Shown here piece by piece: positions 29,244 to 38,801 of a stretch of DNA of 64,000 nt. This DNA comes from Mycobacteroides chelonae (GTDB taxonomy: Bacteria > Actinomycetota > Actinomycetes > Mycobacteriales > Mycobacteriaceae): positions 3,348,001 through 3,412,000 of the forward strand of contig NZ_CP050145.1 in the NCBI RefSeq assembly GCF_016767715.1, in the 5' to 3' direction. Each line of letters opens with the position of its first letter. The first letter of the stretch is position 1. The translations under genes were made by a program, and so were the position numbers. The notes under the pieces were generated by a model. That model did not search any database, was not told the origin of the DNA, and saw only the letters and a program-made list of their open reading frames with translations.

Positions 29244-30446
29244 ATGGCACTCATGGTTCGTGTTGATGAGGTTGGTACAGCACGCCGTTGGGCGATGCTG
29301 GCCATTTCCCTGGGGTCCACCGCCGCCGCCAATGTCTTCATCAACGGTGTGGCGTTCCTCATCCCCGCCTTACACACCGAACGCGGCCTGGATCTCGCCA
29401 ACGCGGGGCTGCTGTCGGCGATGCCCAGCTTCGGGATGGTGCTGACACTCATCGCATGGGGCGCGCTCATCGACAGATTCGGTGAGCGGATCGCGTTGGT
29501 AAGCGGTCTAGCGCTGACCGCCCTGGCCGCGTTCGCCGCGGCCGAGGCACCGTCATTGGTGCTCACGGGCGTCTTCCTGCTGTTGGGCGGGGCGTCTGCG
29601 GCAGCGTGCAACTCGGCCAGTGGGCGCGTGGTGGTGGGGTGGTTCCCGCCGAGCCAGCGGGGCACGGTGATGGGCATCCGGCAGATGGCGCAGCCACTCG
29701 GGGTTGCGCTGGGCGCCCTGGTGATCCCCCGCATCGCGGAAAGTCACAGCGTGGCAACGGCATTGATCTTTCCGGCGGCCGTATGTGCGGTGTCCTCGGC
29801 GATCTGCCTGGTGGGCATCATCGACCCGCCGCGACCACCGCGCTCGGAAGCACCCGAGGAACACCTGTCCAACCCCTATCGCGGTTCGCGGGTGCTGTGG
29901 CTGATCCACGCGGTGTCGGTGCTGCTGGTGGTGCCCCAGGTGGTGGTGTGGACCTTCACCCTGGTGTGGCTGGTGACCGACAGAGGGTGGAGCATCGGCG
30001 CGGCCAGCATCATGGTGACGGTGGCGCAGCTGGCCGGCGCACTCGGCCGGGTTGTCGCCGGAATGTGGTCTGATCGTTGGGGTTCACGTATGCGCCCGAT
30101 CCGCGCCATCGCGGTGGCCGCATCAGCCGCCATGGCGCTATTGGCCCTCACCAATCAACTGGACTGGTCCATTAGCGTCGTCGTCATGCTGGTGGCTTCG
30201 GTGATCACGGTGTCCGACAACGGTCTGGCGTACACATCGATCGCGGAAATCGCGGGACCGTTCTGGAGCGGCCGCGCCCTGGGCGCACAGAACACCGGCC
30301 AGCTGCTGGCCGCCGCCGTGGCACCGCCGGTTTTCGGGGCGATCGCCACGGCGGTGGGATTCTCCGCAGCCTTCGCCGTGTGTGCGTTGTTCCCTTTGGC
30401 CGCTGTCGGTTTGGTGCCGGTGAAGCTGGAGAAACCCGCCCAATAA
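29244..30446 (+). CDS. Major facilitator superfamily transporter (Rv2994-like)
   Basis: The 400-residue protein has about twelve hydrophobic segments, a GALIDRFGER motif (the MFS loop 2-3 signature) and a repeat of it in the second half (GMWSDRWGSRMRP). The position corresponds to Rv2994. The substrate is unknown; efflux is possible. ATG 29244 is used, though ATG 29253 and GTG 29259 are alternatives. It converges with leuB over a hairpin. Confidence 0.88.
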   Translation: MALMVRVDEVGTARRWAMLAISLGSTAAANVFINGVAFLIPALHTERGLDLANAGLLSAMPSFGMVLTLIAWGALIDRFGERIALVSGLALTALAAFAAAEAPSLVLTGVFLLLGGASAAACNSASGRVVVGWFPPSQRGTVMGIRQMAQPLGVALGALVIPRIAESHSVATALIFPAAVCAVSSAICLVGIIDPPRPPRSEAPEEHLSNPYRGSRVLWLIHAVSVLLVVPQVVVWTFTLVWLVTDRGWSIGAASIMVTVAQLAGALGRVVAGMWSDRWGSRMRPIRAIAVAASAAMALLALTNQLDWSISVVVMLVASVITVSDNGLAYTSIAEIAGPFWSGRALGAQNTGQLLAAAVAPPVFGAIATAVGFSAAFAVCALFPLAAVGLVPVKLEKPAQ

Positions 30447-30453
30447 CGCCGAA

Positions 30454-30501
30454 TGCGAGCCTGACGCGATTTTCCGGCTGGATTTCCGCGTGAGGCTCGC
30501 A
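30454..30501. terminator. Hairpin between convergent MFS gene and leuB
   Basis: TGCGAGCCTGACGCG (30454-30468) pairs with CGCGTGAGGCTCGCA (30487-30501) at 14 of 15 positions around an 18-nt loop. Lacks a clear U tract but probably stops or blocks read-through both ways. Confidence 0.6.
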
Positions 30502-30512
30502 CTCGATCAGGA

Positions 30513-31526
30513 CTACAGGAAGCTGGCGATCCGATCGCCGGTGGCCGAGGTGGACAGCTTCTCCGCGCCCCGGGTGGCCAGGTGCTGTTCGACAGCCTTC
30601 TCCACACGCGCCGAGGCTTCCTTCTCGCCAAGGTGATCCAGCAGCAGGGCCACCGACACCACAGCGGCGGTGGGATCGGCGATCCCCTGCCCCGCGATAT
30701 CGGGCGCACTGCCGTGCACCGGCTCGAACATCGAGGGATTCTTGCCCGAACCGTCGATGTTTCCGCTTGCAGCCAAACCGATTCCACCGGTGACGGCGGC
30801 CGTCAGGTCGGTGATGATGTCGCCGAACAGGTTGTCGGTGACGATGATGTCGAACCGGCCCGGGTCGGTCACCATGTGGATGGTGGCGGCGTCGATGTGC
30901 TGGTAAGACACCTGCACGTCCGGGTGCTCAGCGGCGACTTCGTCGACGGTCCGCGTCCACAGCGAACCGGCGTACTTGAGCACGTTGTTCTTGTGCACGA
31001 GCGTCAGGTTCTTGCTACGGGCCTCGGCGCGCTGGAAGGCGTTGCGCACCACACGCTCGACTCCGAAGCGGGTGTTGAGACTGACCTCGGTGGCGACCTC
31101 GTGCGGGGTCTCTACGCGGATGGCGCCGCCGTTGCCGGTGTACGGCCCCTCGGTGCCCTCGCGCACCACGACCAAGTCGATGGCCGGGTTACCCGCCAGC
31201 GGACCCGTCACGCCCGGGTACAGCTTGGCGGGGCGCAGGTTGATGTGGTGATCGAGTGCGAATCGGGTGTGCAGCAGCAGACCGCGTTCCAGCACTCCGC
31301 TCTGCACCGAGGGATCGCCAATGGCACCAAGCAGAATGGCGTCGTGCCCGCGCAGCTCGTCGAGCACCGAATCGGGCATGAGCTCACCGGTGGCCAGGTA
31401 CCTACGGGCACCCAGGTCGTATTCGGTCTTCTCGACACCGGGCAGTACGGCGTCGAGCACCTTTACCGCCTCGCCGATGACCTCGGGGCCAATACCGTCG
31501 CCGGCGATGATCGCAAGCTTTGTCAT
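30513..31526 (-). CDS. leuB: 3-isopropylmalate dehydrogenase
   Basis: The 337-residue enzyme has GDGIGPEV near the N-terminus, the Tyr-containing YTGNGG substrate loop and [12 protein letters not shown] metal-binding region. It oxidatively decarboxylates 3-isopropylmalate in leucine synthesis. Its ATG overlaps the serA stop (ATGA), so the two are translationally coupled. Confidence 0.98.
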   Translation of the reverse strand: MTKLAIIAGDGIGPEVIGEAVKVLDAVLPGVEKTEYDLGARRYLATGELMPDSVLDELRGHDAILLGAIGDPSVQSGVLERGLLLHTRFALDHHINLRPAKLYPGVTGPLAGNPAIDLVVVREGTEGPYTGNGGAIRVETPHEVATEVSLNTRFGVERVVRNAFQRAEARSKNLTLVHKNNVLKYAGSLWTRTVDEVAAEHPDVQVSYQHIDAATIHMVTDPGRFDIIVTDNLFGDIITDLTAAVTGGIGLAASGNIDGSGKNPSMFEPVHGSAPDIAGQGIADPTAAVVSVALLLDHLGEKEASARVEKAVEQHLATRGAEKLSTSATGDRIASFL

Positions 31527-33112
31527 GAAAGATCCACCAGCTCAAGGGTTGTCGCACCGACAGCAGCGCGGATCTCCTCGAGTACGGCGTCCGGGGCGCT
31601 GCGGTCGATACGCAGGATGATGGTGGCCGCCTCGCCCGAAGCGTCCTGGCTCAGCTGCGCGGCCTGGATGTTGACGTCTGCCGAACCCAGCACGGTGCCG
31701 ATCTTGCCGAGGGCACCGGGCACGTCGGCGTAGTTGATGACCAGGTTCTCGCCCTCGGCACGCAGGTCGAAGTTGCGTCCGTTGATCTGGACGATCTTCT
31801 GCACCTGCTGCGGGCCGGACAGAGTGCCCGCCACATTGATGACCGAACCATCGGCGTACACGGCGCGTACGTCGACAACGCTGCGGTGGTTGGGGCTCTC
31901 GGTGGCCGTGCTGATCTCCGCACTCACGCCACGCTCCTCGGCGATCGACGGAGCGTTCACGAAGGTCACCTGATCCTCGATCACCGACGAGAAGAGTCCG
32001 CGCAGCGCGGAAAGCTTCAGCACCGCAACGTCTTCGGAGGCCAGTTCGCCGCGGACGTCGACCGACAGCGAGGTGGGCAGCTGCTCGGAGACGGCCCCGA
32101 TGAGCACACCAAGCTTGCGGACAACCTCAAGCCACGGCGCGACCTCTTCGCTGACGACTCCCCCGCCGACGTTGACGGCGTCGGGCACGAATTCGCCTGC
32201 CAGGGCCAACTTCACGCTTGCCGCCACATCGGTACCGGCGCGGTCCTGGGCCTCGCTGGTGGAGGCGCCCAGGTGCGGGGTCACCACAACCTGGTCGAGC
32301 TCGAAAAGCGGGCTGTCGGTGCACGGCTCGGTGGAGAACACGTCGAGCCCGGCGCCGCGGACGTGACCGCTGCGGATCGCGTCAGCCAGGGCGGCCTCGT
32401 CGATAAGCCCACCGCGTGCGGCGTTGACGATGATGACGCCCGGCTTGGTCTTGGCGAGGGCTTCCTTGCCGATCAGACCCGCGGTCTCCGGGGTCTTGGG
32501 CAGGTGCACCGAGATGAAATCTGCCCGACCCAAAAGTTCGTCGAGGGTCAGCAGCTCGATGCCGAGCTGGGCGGCGCGAGCGGCCGAGACGTAGGGGTCG
32601 TAGGCGACGATGTGCGTCCCGAACGCGGCAAGGCGCTGCGCGAACAGCTGGCCGATGCGGCCCAGGCCCACCACACCGACCGTCTTGCCGAAGATCTCCG
32701 TGCCGTTGAACGACGAACGCTTCCAGGTGTGCGCCTTGAGCGAGGCGTCGGCGGCCGGGATCTGCCGCGCGGCGGACAGCAGCAGGGTGACGGCATGCTC
32801 GGCAGCGCTGTGGATGTTCGAGGTGGGTGCGTTGACCACCAGGACACCGCGGGCGGTTGCGGCCTTGACGTCGACGTTGTCGAGTCCGACGCCGGCACGC
32901 GCGACGATTTTGAGCTTGGTGCCGGCTGCCAGTACCTCGGCGTCCACGGTGGTCGCCGAACGCACCAACAGCGCGTCAGCATCGGGTACCGCGGCCAGCA
33001 GTGCGGGACGATCCGGGCCGTCGACCCAGCGCACCTCCACACCATCACCAAGTGCTTCGACGGTCGACTGGGCAAGTTTGTCGGCAATCAGCACGACTGG
33101 ACGTTCGCTCAC
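31523..33112 (-). CDS. serA: D-3-phosphoglycerate dehydrogenase
   Basis: GTG 33112 gives 529 residues, the usual length of the mycobacterial long form. The order is substrate domain, NAD domain ([16 protein letters not shown] near 150), the intervening ASB domain, and a C-terminal ACT domain (from about 455) that binds serine for feedback control. It starts serine synthesis. TAGGCT (33121-33126) 8 nt upstream suggests a leaderless mRNA. Coupled to leuB. Confidence 0.97.
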   Translation of the reverse strand: MSERPVVLIADKLAQSTVEALGDGVEVRWVDGPDRPALLAAVPDADALLVRSATTVDAEVLAAGTKLKIVARAGVGLDNVDVKAATARGVLVVNAPTSNIHSAAEHAVTLLLSAARQIPAADASLKAHTWKRSSFNGTEIFGKTVGVVGLGRIGQLFAQRLAAFGTHIVAYDPYVSAARAAQLGIELLTLDELLGRADFISVHLPKTPETAGLIGKEALAKTKPGVIIVNAARGGLIDEAALADAIRSGHVRGAGLDVFSTEPCTDSPLFELDQVVVTPHLGASTSEAQDRAGTDVAASVKLALAGEFVPDAVNVGGGVVSEEVAPWLEVVRKLGVLIGAVSEQLPTSLSVDVRGELASEDVAVLKLSALRGLFSSVIEDQVTFVNAPSIAEERGVSAEISTATESPNHRSVVDVRAVYADGSVINVAGTLSGPQQVQKIVQINGRNFDLRAEGENLVINYADVPGALGKIGTVLGSADVNIQAAQLSQDASGEAATIILRIDRSAPDAVLEEIRAAVGATTLELVDLS

Positions 33113-33120
33113 GTCGCCAT

Positions 33121-33126
33121 AGCCTA
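33121..33126 (-). promoter_or_regulatory. -10 element of serA-leuB operon (leaderless)
   Basis: TAGGCT on the minus strand, 8 nt before GTG 33112; supports that start over the longer open frame to 33166. Confidence 0.5.
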
Positions 33127-33235
33127 GTGTGCCGCCGTAAGCGGCGGACATCACAGTCGCCGACAACCGTGGTCACGGCCCGCCATATCGAGTAGCGCAC
33201 TACTCGCGACCCAGGACGCACACCCGGATGACGCT

Positions 33236-33925
33236 ATGCGCATGACCGAAACACATGTACTACCTGTCAGTGGCCCATACACGGTCCGCAGTGGTGACAC
33301 CCTGTGGAAACTGTCCGAAATGTTCTACGGCGACGGACGCCGCTACCGCGTGATCGCGGTGGTCAACGATCTGTCCGAACCTGATCTCATCGAGGTGGGG
33401 CAGGAACTTGAGATTCCGTACGTCACCTATCGCTACCAGGTCAAGGCGGGTGACACCAAGGGCTCAATCGCCGAACATTTCTACGGCAGCTTCTCGATGA
33501 GTGGGGTGTTCGAAAGCCCCAGCGGTGTGTCGCAGCGCGACCTGATTGTCGGCGAATGGCTGCTGATGCCGGACCTCGCCAACGTGGGACATCACACCGT
33601 GATGCCGGGCGAGACGCTGCAGGTGCTCGCGGACCGCTGGTATGGCGATTGGACGCTCTGGATCGTGATTGCCATCGCGAATCAGCTCAGCGGTGACAAC
33701 CCCGAACCCGGCTCCGTGCTGATCCAGCCTCGGCTCAACCGGCGCCACACCGTCGTCTCCGGCGACACACTCTGGAAGCTGGCGCAGCAGAACTACGGCG
33801 ACTACAACACCGCACGGACACAGATCGCGGTCCAGATGGTGGCGGCGGCCAACCTCATCGAAAACCCCGATCACCTTTCCGTGGGGCAGGTCATCTACTT
33901 CCCCTCGATCGACCTGGGCAGCTGA
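33236..33925 (+). CDS. Protein of four tandem LysM domains, no signal peptide
   Basis: The 229-residue product is made almost entirely of four LysM-like units: about residues 13-61 (YTVRSGDTLWKLSEMFYGD), 64-116, 120-167 (HTVMPGETLQVLADRWYGD) and 175-226 (HTVVSGDTLWKLAQQNYGD). The second unit is divergent. LysM binds peptidoglycan or chitin-like glycans, but there is no signal peptide, lipobox or membrane segment at either plausible start (33236 or 33242). It could be cytoplasmic, exported by another route, or an adaptor like the LysM proteins of contractile particles, though no such particle genes are nearby. Confidence 0.85.
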   Translation: MRMTETHVLPVSGPYTVRSGDTLWKLSEMFYGDGRRYRVIAVVNDLSEPDLIEVGQELEIPYVTYRYQVKAGDTKGSIAEHFYGSFSMSGVFESPSGVSQRDLIVGEWLLMPDLANVGHHTVMPGETLQVLADRWYGDWTLWIVIAIANQLSGDNPEPGSVLIQPRLNRRHTVVSGDTLWKLAQQNYGDYNTARTQIAVQMVAAANLIENPDHLSVGQVIYFPSIDLGS

Positions 33926-33926
33926 A

Positions 33927-35285
33927 TCAGACCTCGGCGAGATCCACTCCACGGGTCTCGCGCGCGGCGAGCAATGCGACGAATGTCAACACACCGGCGA
34001 TCGACAGGTAGACCCCTACCCACGCGACGCCGAAGTCGTGCACCAGCCAGGTGGCGATGAACGGCGCGACGGCGGCTCCGATGATGGAGGCGAAGTTGTA
34101 CGCGATCCCCGACCCGGTGTAACGCACGTTCGTGGGGAACAGCTCGGGCAGCAGGGCGCTCATCGGGCCAAAGGACAGGCCCATCAATGCCATTCCAACA
34201 CTCAAGAACACCAACATCATCGGCTTGTTCACCGTCGAGGGGTCGAGGAACCAGCCGAACGACAGCCCGAACACGATGATCCCGGCCGTGAACGTCAGCA
34301 GCACCGGTCTGCGGCCGTACCTGTCGGCCAGCCGTCCGGATATCGGCACGCACGCCGCCAGGAACAGCACCGAAATCAGCTGCATCTGTAGGAAATCGAC
34401 GTAACTGATCGCGAGCTTGACCCCGGACTTGTCGACCACCTTCCCCGTTCCGTACGACGCCGCCCAGGTCGTCACGACGTAGAAGATCGTGTACGTGGCC
34501 AGCATGACGAACGTGCCGATCACGAGCTGGCGCCAGGAAGTCTTAGCCACCTCGGCCAGCGGCGCGCGCACCTTCTTGCCCTCGGCGACTGCCTGGGTGA
34601 AGACGGGCGTCTCGGTGAGTTTGAGCCGGACGTAAAGGCCGACAACCACGATGACCGCGCTGGCCAAAAACGGGACTCGCCAACCCCAGGACAGGAATGC
34701 ATGGTTGGTCGTGGCCGTCTTGGCGTCGAAGCCCATGACGAGCATCAGCAGCAGGAAGGTGCCGTTGGCGAAGAAGAATCCGATCGGGGCGCCCAACTGT
34801 GGCCACATCGCCGCCCAGCCCCGCTTCCCCTCCTCGGCGGTTTCGGTCGCCAGCAGCGCAGCCCCCGACCACTCCCCGCCCAATCCCAGACCCTGACAAA
34901 AGCGCAACAGCGAGAGCAGCGCGGGCGCCCAGTAGCCAACGGTGTCGAAGGTGGGCAGCAGCCCGATCGCGAAGGTCGCCACCCCCATGGTCATCAGCGA
35001 TCCGACGAGGGTGGCCTTACGGCCGATCCGATCGCCGAAATGCCCGAACACCATGGAGCCGACGGGGCGGGCGACGAAGGCCAACCCGAACGTCGCGAAC
35101 GACGACAGCAGCGCCGCGGTGTCATCCCCCTTGGGAAAGAACAACGTTGGGAACACCAGCACCGCCGCGGTGGCATAGATGTAGAAGTCGAAGAACTCGA
35201 TACTTGTACCCACCATGGAGGCGACGACGATCCGGCTGCGCGGTACCGCAGACTCAACGGGCACGGTCTCCGGTGTCATGGCCAC
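33927..35285 (-). CDS. MHS-family metabolite:H+ symporter (MFS)
   Basis: The roughly 450-residue protein (GTG 35285 or ATG 35279) has twelve hydrophobic segments. The metabolite:H+ symporter signatures include GTSIEFFDFYIY in helix 1 and GHFGDRIGRKATL in loop 2-3. Relatives carry shikimate, alpha-ketoglutarate, proline/betaine or citrate; the substrate here is not known. It lies 10 bp downstream of the TetR gene at 35295 in the same direction and may be cotranscribed with it. Confidence 0.88.
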   Translation of the reverse strand: MAMTPETVPVESAVPRSRIVVASMVGTSIEFFDFYIYATAAVLVFPTLFFPKGDDTAALLSSFATFGLAFVARPVGSMVFGHFGDRIGRKATLVGSLMTMGVATFAIGLLPTFDTVGYWAPALLSLLRFCQGLGLGGEWSGAALLATETAEEGKRGWAAMWPQLGAPIGFFFANGTFLLLMLVMGFDAKTATTNHAFLSWGWRVPFLASAVIVVVGLYVRLKLTETPVFTQAVAEGKKVRAPLAEVAKTSWRQLVIGTFVMLATYTIFYVVTTWAASYGTGKVVDKSGVKLAISYVDFLQMQLISVLFLAACVPISGRLADRYGRRPVLLTFTAGIIVFGLSFGWFLDPSTVNKPMMLVFLSVGMALMGLSFGPMSALLPELFPTNVRYTGSGIAYNFASIIGAAVAPFIATWLVHDFGVAWVGVYLSIAGVLTFVALLAARETRGVDLAEV

Positions 35286-35294
35286 CGGCGGAGA

Positions 35295-35891
35295 CTAGCG
35301 CAGCGATTCGATCCTGGTAGCCAGTACAGCCGTCCATTCCGCGATGTAGTCCTCGTCGGCAATGGTGGCGGTCGGCGCCCGGAAAACCGTACTGGTCGCA
35401 CGCTTGCCCAAGAGGGCGTTGACGCCCAGCGCCCCAATCGATTCCGCTTGCGCCTTGCCGATGTCCGGGGCCCAGCCATGTACCCAGTCGGTGAGCTCGG
35501 CGTAGAGGCCATCGAAGAGTGCGGCATAGGCGGTATCGAGCCGGGCCAGGTGACCGGCCGGAACACTCGATGCGATCTGCAGCAGCTGCGACTCCTCATC
35601 GAGCACGGTCAGCAGGTAGCGACCCATCATGGTGAGTTCGTTACGCAGGTCGCCGAGTCCACCGAAGAGCGCGCGAATGTCACGCATCGCGCGCCGGCGA
35701 TCGAGCTGACGATCGATGCCCGCCTCCAGCAGCGCTTCTTTGGACTTGAAGTGGTGATAGAGCCCGCCCGATCCGGGAGTAAGACCGGCCGCCTTCTCGA
35801 TCTGGGCGACGCTAGTCGCCTTGTACCCCTGCTCGCCAAAGAGCCTCATGGCCTCGGCGACCAGGCGTTCTTTTGTGGAAATCTCAACCAT
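35295..35891 (-). CDS. TetR/AcrR-family transcriptional regulator
   Basis: ATG 35891 has GGAG 6 nt upstream, giving 198 residues. The helix-turn-helix is near residues 25-45 (SVAQIEKAAGLTPGSGGLYHHF). It is divergent from the ABC1-ABC1-P450 operon and upstream of the MHS symporter. TCACT/AGTGA palindromes in the intergenic region (35909-35929) overlap the operon's promoter and are the likely operator. Confidence 0.9.
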   Translation of the reverse strand: MVEISTKERLVAEAMRLFGEQGYKATSVAQIEKAAGLTPGSGGLYHHFKSKEALLEAGIDRQLDRRRAMRDIRALFGGLGDLRNELTMMGRYLLTVLDEESQLLQIASSVPAGHLARLDTAYAALFDGLYAELTDWVHGWAPDIGKAQAESIGALGVNALLGKRATSTVFRAPTATIADEDYIAEWTAVLATRIESLR

Positions 35892-35908
35892 TGACGTCTC
35901 CCAAGTAA

Positions 35909-35936
35909 TCACTTAGTGTCACTCAGTGAGTACTTT
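35909..35936. promoter_or_regulatory. Putative TetR operator and -10 element of ABC1-P450 operon
   Basis: TCACT-C-AGTGA (35919-35929) is a perfect palindrome directly preceded by a near copy, TCACT-T-AGTGT (35909-35919). TACTTT (35931-35936) just downstream is a plausible -10 for the plus-strand operon, so a bound repressor would cover the -35/spacer. Confidence 0.6.
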
Positions 35937-35970
35937 AACAGCTGCTCTGGCTCACCGGTAGGAGGTAGTC

Positions 35971-37401
35971 ATGACAGAGGACCTGGTTCCCCGGGGCCGC
36001 ATCCGGCGCACGATGCCGCTGGCGGGATTCACCGCCCGGGCCGCGGGCGGCCGACTGGTCGCAGGCTTGCGCGAAAAGGCCGGAGACACCGGCGCCGTGG
36101 ACCGCTTCCATGAAAAGACCGCCGAGCGTTACACCGAACTACTCGGGCACTCCAAGGGCGTCCTGATGAAGGCCGGCCAGATCTTCTCGAGCATCGACAC
36201 GAGCGCGATGGGTGATGGGCGCATCTCGCCGTACGAGCGAGCGATGGCCAAGCTGCAGACCCAGTCGCCGCCCATGGACCCCGCGTTGGCACGAAGCATC
36301 GTCGAATCCGAGCTCGGGCTCTCGGTGGACAAGGCATACGCCGAGTTCACCGACGAGCCGATATCGTCGGCATCCATAGGTCAGGTTCATCGCGCGGTCC
36401 TTCACGACGGCCGCGAGGTCGCCGTCAAGATCCAGTATCCCGGTGTGGCCCAGGCCATTCAGGAAGATCTTGCCAACACCGAACTCGTCACGACCTTCCT
36501 GCGGACCTTCTTGTCCCTGCTCGGTCGCAGCGTCGCCATTGACCTACGCGCGACGGCCGAAGACATTTCGGAACGGATCGCCGAAGAACTCGACTATCGC
36601 CGCGAGGCCGCCAACATCGCCTCATTCCACGAGCTGTTCCGTGGGCATCCCTTCATCCGAGTCCCCGAGGCCGTGCCGGAGCTATCCAGCGACCAGGTAC
36701 TCACCATGACCTACGTCGACGGAATCGGCTGGGCGCAGGCTCAGCAGTCCAGCCGTGAACTCAAAGACACGTGGGGTGAGGCGCTGTGGAGATTCAGCCT
36801 CTCCCCTCTACAACACGCCTCGGCGTTCTACACGGACCTGCACCCGGGAAACTACCGGTTCGGCCTCGACGGATCGATCGGGATCGTCGACTTCGGGTCC
36901 GTGAAGATCATTCCCGAACGCCTGCGCCTGGCATGGATACAAATGATCGTCGCCAACCTGCAGAAAAGAATCGGGGACCTGCACTCGATCATGACCGAAG
37001 CCGGGTTCATACCCGCCGGATCCACCATGACGACCGATGAAGTGCACCGGTGGATGGACCAGAACAATCCGGATGTTGTTGGTCCGCAACCTGTTACCTA
37101 TACGGCCCAACTGGTCAGCCGGAATATGGCCACCCTGGACACCAGCAGCCCGAACTCACTGTCTGCACGCGTCGCGCTGCCGCCCGATCTCATCTACTTC
37201 GTCCGGGTTCCGCTGGGTGTGCGGTCAACCCTGTCCAAATTGGGTGCCACGGTGGACGCACGCGCAGTCGTCGAAGACATGACCGGTGTCGCCGAGCCCA
37301 CCACTGCGCTCGGGGTACGACATGTGGCGTGGGTGCGGGAGCGCGATCTGCCGTTCGGATTGGAGCCGCGAGACCCGTCAAAGATTGGTGCCCAGCTGTG
37401 A
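35971..37401 (+). CDS. ABC1/UbiB-family atypical kinase, first copy
   Basis: AGGAGG precedes ATG 35971. The 476-residue protein has the UbiB-family elements: KxGQ motif in LMKAGQIFS (near 67), the Ala-rich loop SASIGQVHRA, nucleotide-binding VAVKIQYPG, and catalytic region TDLHPGN followed by DFG. The usual HADPHPGN reads YTDLHPGN, so the leading His is Tyr and the first Pro is Leu. UbiB kinases support isoprenoid quinone or lipid metabolism; mycobacteria make menaquinone, so the client is unknown. Its stop overlaps the second copy's start (GTGA). Confidence 0.9.
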   Translation: MTEDLVPRGRIRRTMPLAGFTARAAGGRLVAGLREKAGDTGAVDRFHEKTAERYTELLGHSKGVLMKAGQIFSSIDTSAMGDGRISPYERAMAKLQTQSPPMDPALARSIVESELGLSVDKAYAEFTDEPISSASIGQVHRAVLHDGREVAVKIQYPGVAQAIQEDLANTELVTTFLRTFLSLLGRSVAIDLRATAEDISERIAEELDYRREAANIASFHELFRGHPFIRVPEAVPELSSDQVLTMTYVDGIGWAQAQQSSRELKDTWGEALWRFSLSPLQHASAFYTDLHPGNYRFGLDGSIGIVDFGSVKIIPERLRLAWIQMIVANLQKRIGDLHSIMTEAGFIPAGSTMTTDEVHRWMDQNNPDVVGPQPVTYTAQLVSRNMATLDTSSPNSLSARVALPPDLIYFVRVPLGVRSTLSKLGATVDARAVVEDMTGVAEPTTALGVRHVAWVRERDLPFGLEPRDPSKIGAQL

Positions 37402-38801
37402 GCGACAATCCCATCCCGCGCGGCCGAATCCGGCGCACCATGCCGCTGGCCGGCTTCACCGCCCGAGCCGCAGGCGGGCGACTCGTCGCGGGCCTGCGCG
37501 AAAAGGCCGGGGACACCGGCGCCGTCGAACGGTTCCACGAACGCACCGCCGAGCGCTACACCGAACTACTCGGCCACTCCAAGGGCGTCCTGATGAAGGC
37601 CGGCCAAATCTTCTCGGTCGCCGATATAGCATCCCACGGCTACAACCAGCTTTCCCCATATCAAAACGCCTTGACGCGCCTGCAGGCTGACGCACCGCCC
37701 ATGCATCCCTTGTTGGCACGCCAGGCCCTCGAAGAAGATCTTGGGAGCTCCGTCGAAGAACTCTTCTCCGAATTCAGCGATGATCCGATCGCCGCGGCGT
37801 CGATCGGGCAGGTGCATCGAGCGACCCTCCACGATGGCCGCCCGGTCGCCGTCAAGGTCCAGTATCCCGGTGTGGCACAAGCCATCGAGCACGATCTATC
37901 GAACGCGGAGCTGATGGCCACTTTCCTGCGCTTCGCAACAGGTATTGCCGGGCCGCGGCCACAACTGGACCATCGACTCATGGCCGACGAGGTGGCCGCA
38001 CGCATATCCGAGGAGTTGGACTATCGGCACGAAGCGGCGAATATCAGGGCCTTCGCGGCGCTCTACGCGGACCATCCCTTTATCCGGATACCCGAGGTGA
38101 TATCTGAAGCGTCCGGCAATCGGGTGCTCACCATGGCCTATCTGGACGGCTTGGATTGGATGGCCGCACAACAGGCCGACCAGGACCTCAAAGATGTTTG
38201 GGTGGAGACGATCTGGCGTTTCAGCACCGGATCGTTTCGGCACGCGAATCTGTTTCACGCCGACCCGCATCCGGGCAACTATCGGTTCGGGATGGACGGG
38301 TCCGTCGGTTTTGTCGACTTCGGTTGCATCAAGGTGGTGCCCGAGTCCTTGCGCTATCGGCTCGTGCAGATGATTCGCGCGGCCGCCGAGGAACGGCGCG
38401 AAGACCTACGCCAGCTGATGGTCGACGCCGGATACTTCGCCGCCGACGCCCCACTGTCTGCTGACGACGTCTTTCAGTGGCTCGGGGCGACCGTGCAGGA
38501 CATCCGAGGCGCTCAGCCGGTGACATTTACCCGAGAGATATCGAACAGCGCGACCCGTTCCCTGCTGAACTTCCAGACGCTGCATCAGATGTCGATACCC
38601 AGCGATCTGATATTCCTGGCCCGGATCAATCTGAACATCAGCGCGCTGTCGGCAACGCTCCACGCGACGGTGCACACGCACGCACTGCTCGATGATCTCG
38701 ACGGCGTGGCCGAACCCGTTTCCCCACTAGGTAAACAGCATGTCGGGTGGGTCCGCGAGCGAGGTCTGCCCTTCGGATTGGATCACCATGACCACTGCTA
38801 A
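37398..38801 (+). CDS. ABC1/UbiB-family atypical kinase, second copy
   Basis: GTG 37398 overlaps the preceding stop by four bases. The 467-residue paralogue keeps canonical motifs (KAGQIFS, AAASIGQVHRA, VAVKVQYPG, HADPHPGN, VDFG). Residues 7-73 are almost identical to the first copy at both protein and DNA level, while the rest is much more diverged, which suggests gene conversion over the KxGQ region. The P450 start lies inside its last codons. The pair may form a heterodimeric or regulatory kinase set. Confidence 0.9.
   Translation: MSDNPIPRGRIRRTMPLAGFTARAAGGRLVAGLREKAGDTGAVERFHERTAERYTELLGHSKGVLMKAGQIFSVADIASHGYNQLSPYQNALTRLQADAPPMHPLLARQALEEDLGSSVEELFSEFSDDPIAAASIGQVHRATLHDGRPVAVKVQYPGVAQAIEHDLSNAELMATFLRFATGIAGPRPQLDHRLMADEVAARISEELDYRHEAANIRAFAALYADHPFIRIPEVISEASGNRVLTMAYLDGLDWMAAQQADQDLKDVWVETIWRFSTGSFRHANLFHADPHPGNYRFGMDGSVGFVDFGCIKVVPESLRYRLVQMIRAAAEERREDLRQLMVDAGYFAADAPLSADDVFQWLGATVQDIRGAQPVTFTREISNSATRSLLNFQTLHQMSIPSDLIFLARINLNISALSATLHATVHTHALLDDLDGVAEPVSPLGKQHVGWVRERGLPFGLDHHDHC

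Noticed and set aside
31886..33127. 413-codon plus-strand frame opposite serA
   Set aside because: Antisense shadow; serA is unambiguous on the other strand.
34701..35894. 397-codon plus-strand frame opposite the MHS transporter and TetR gene
   Set aside because: It crosses two well-supported genes on the other strand and has shadow-type composition.
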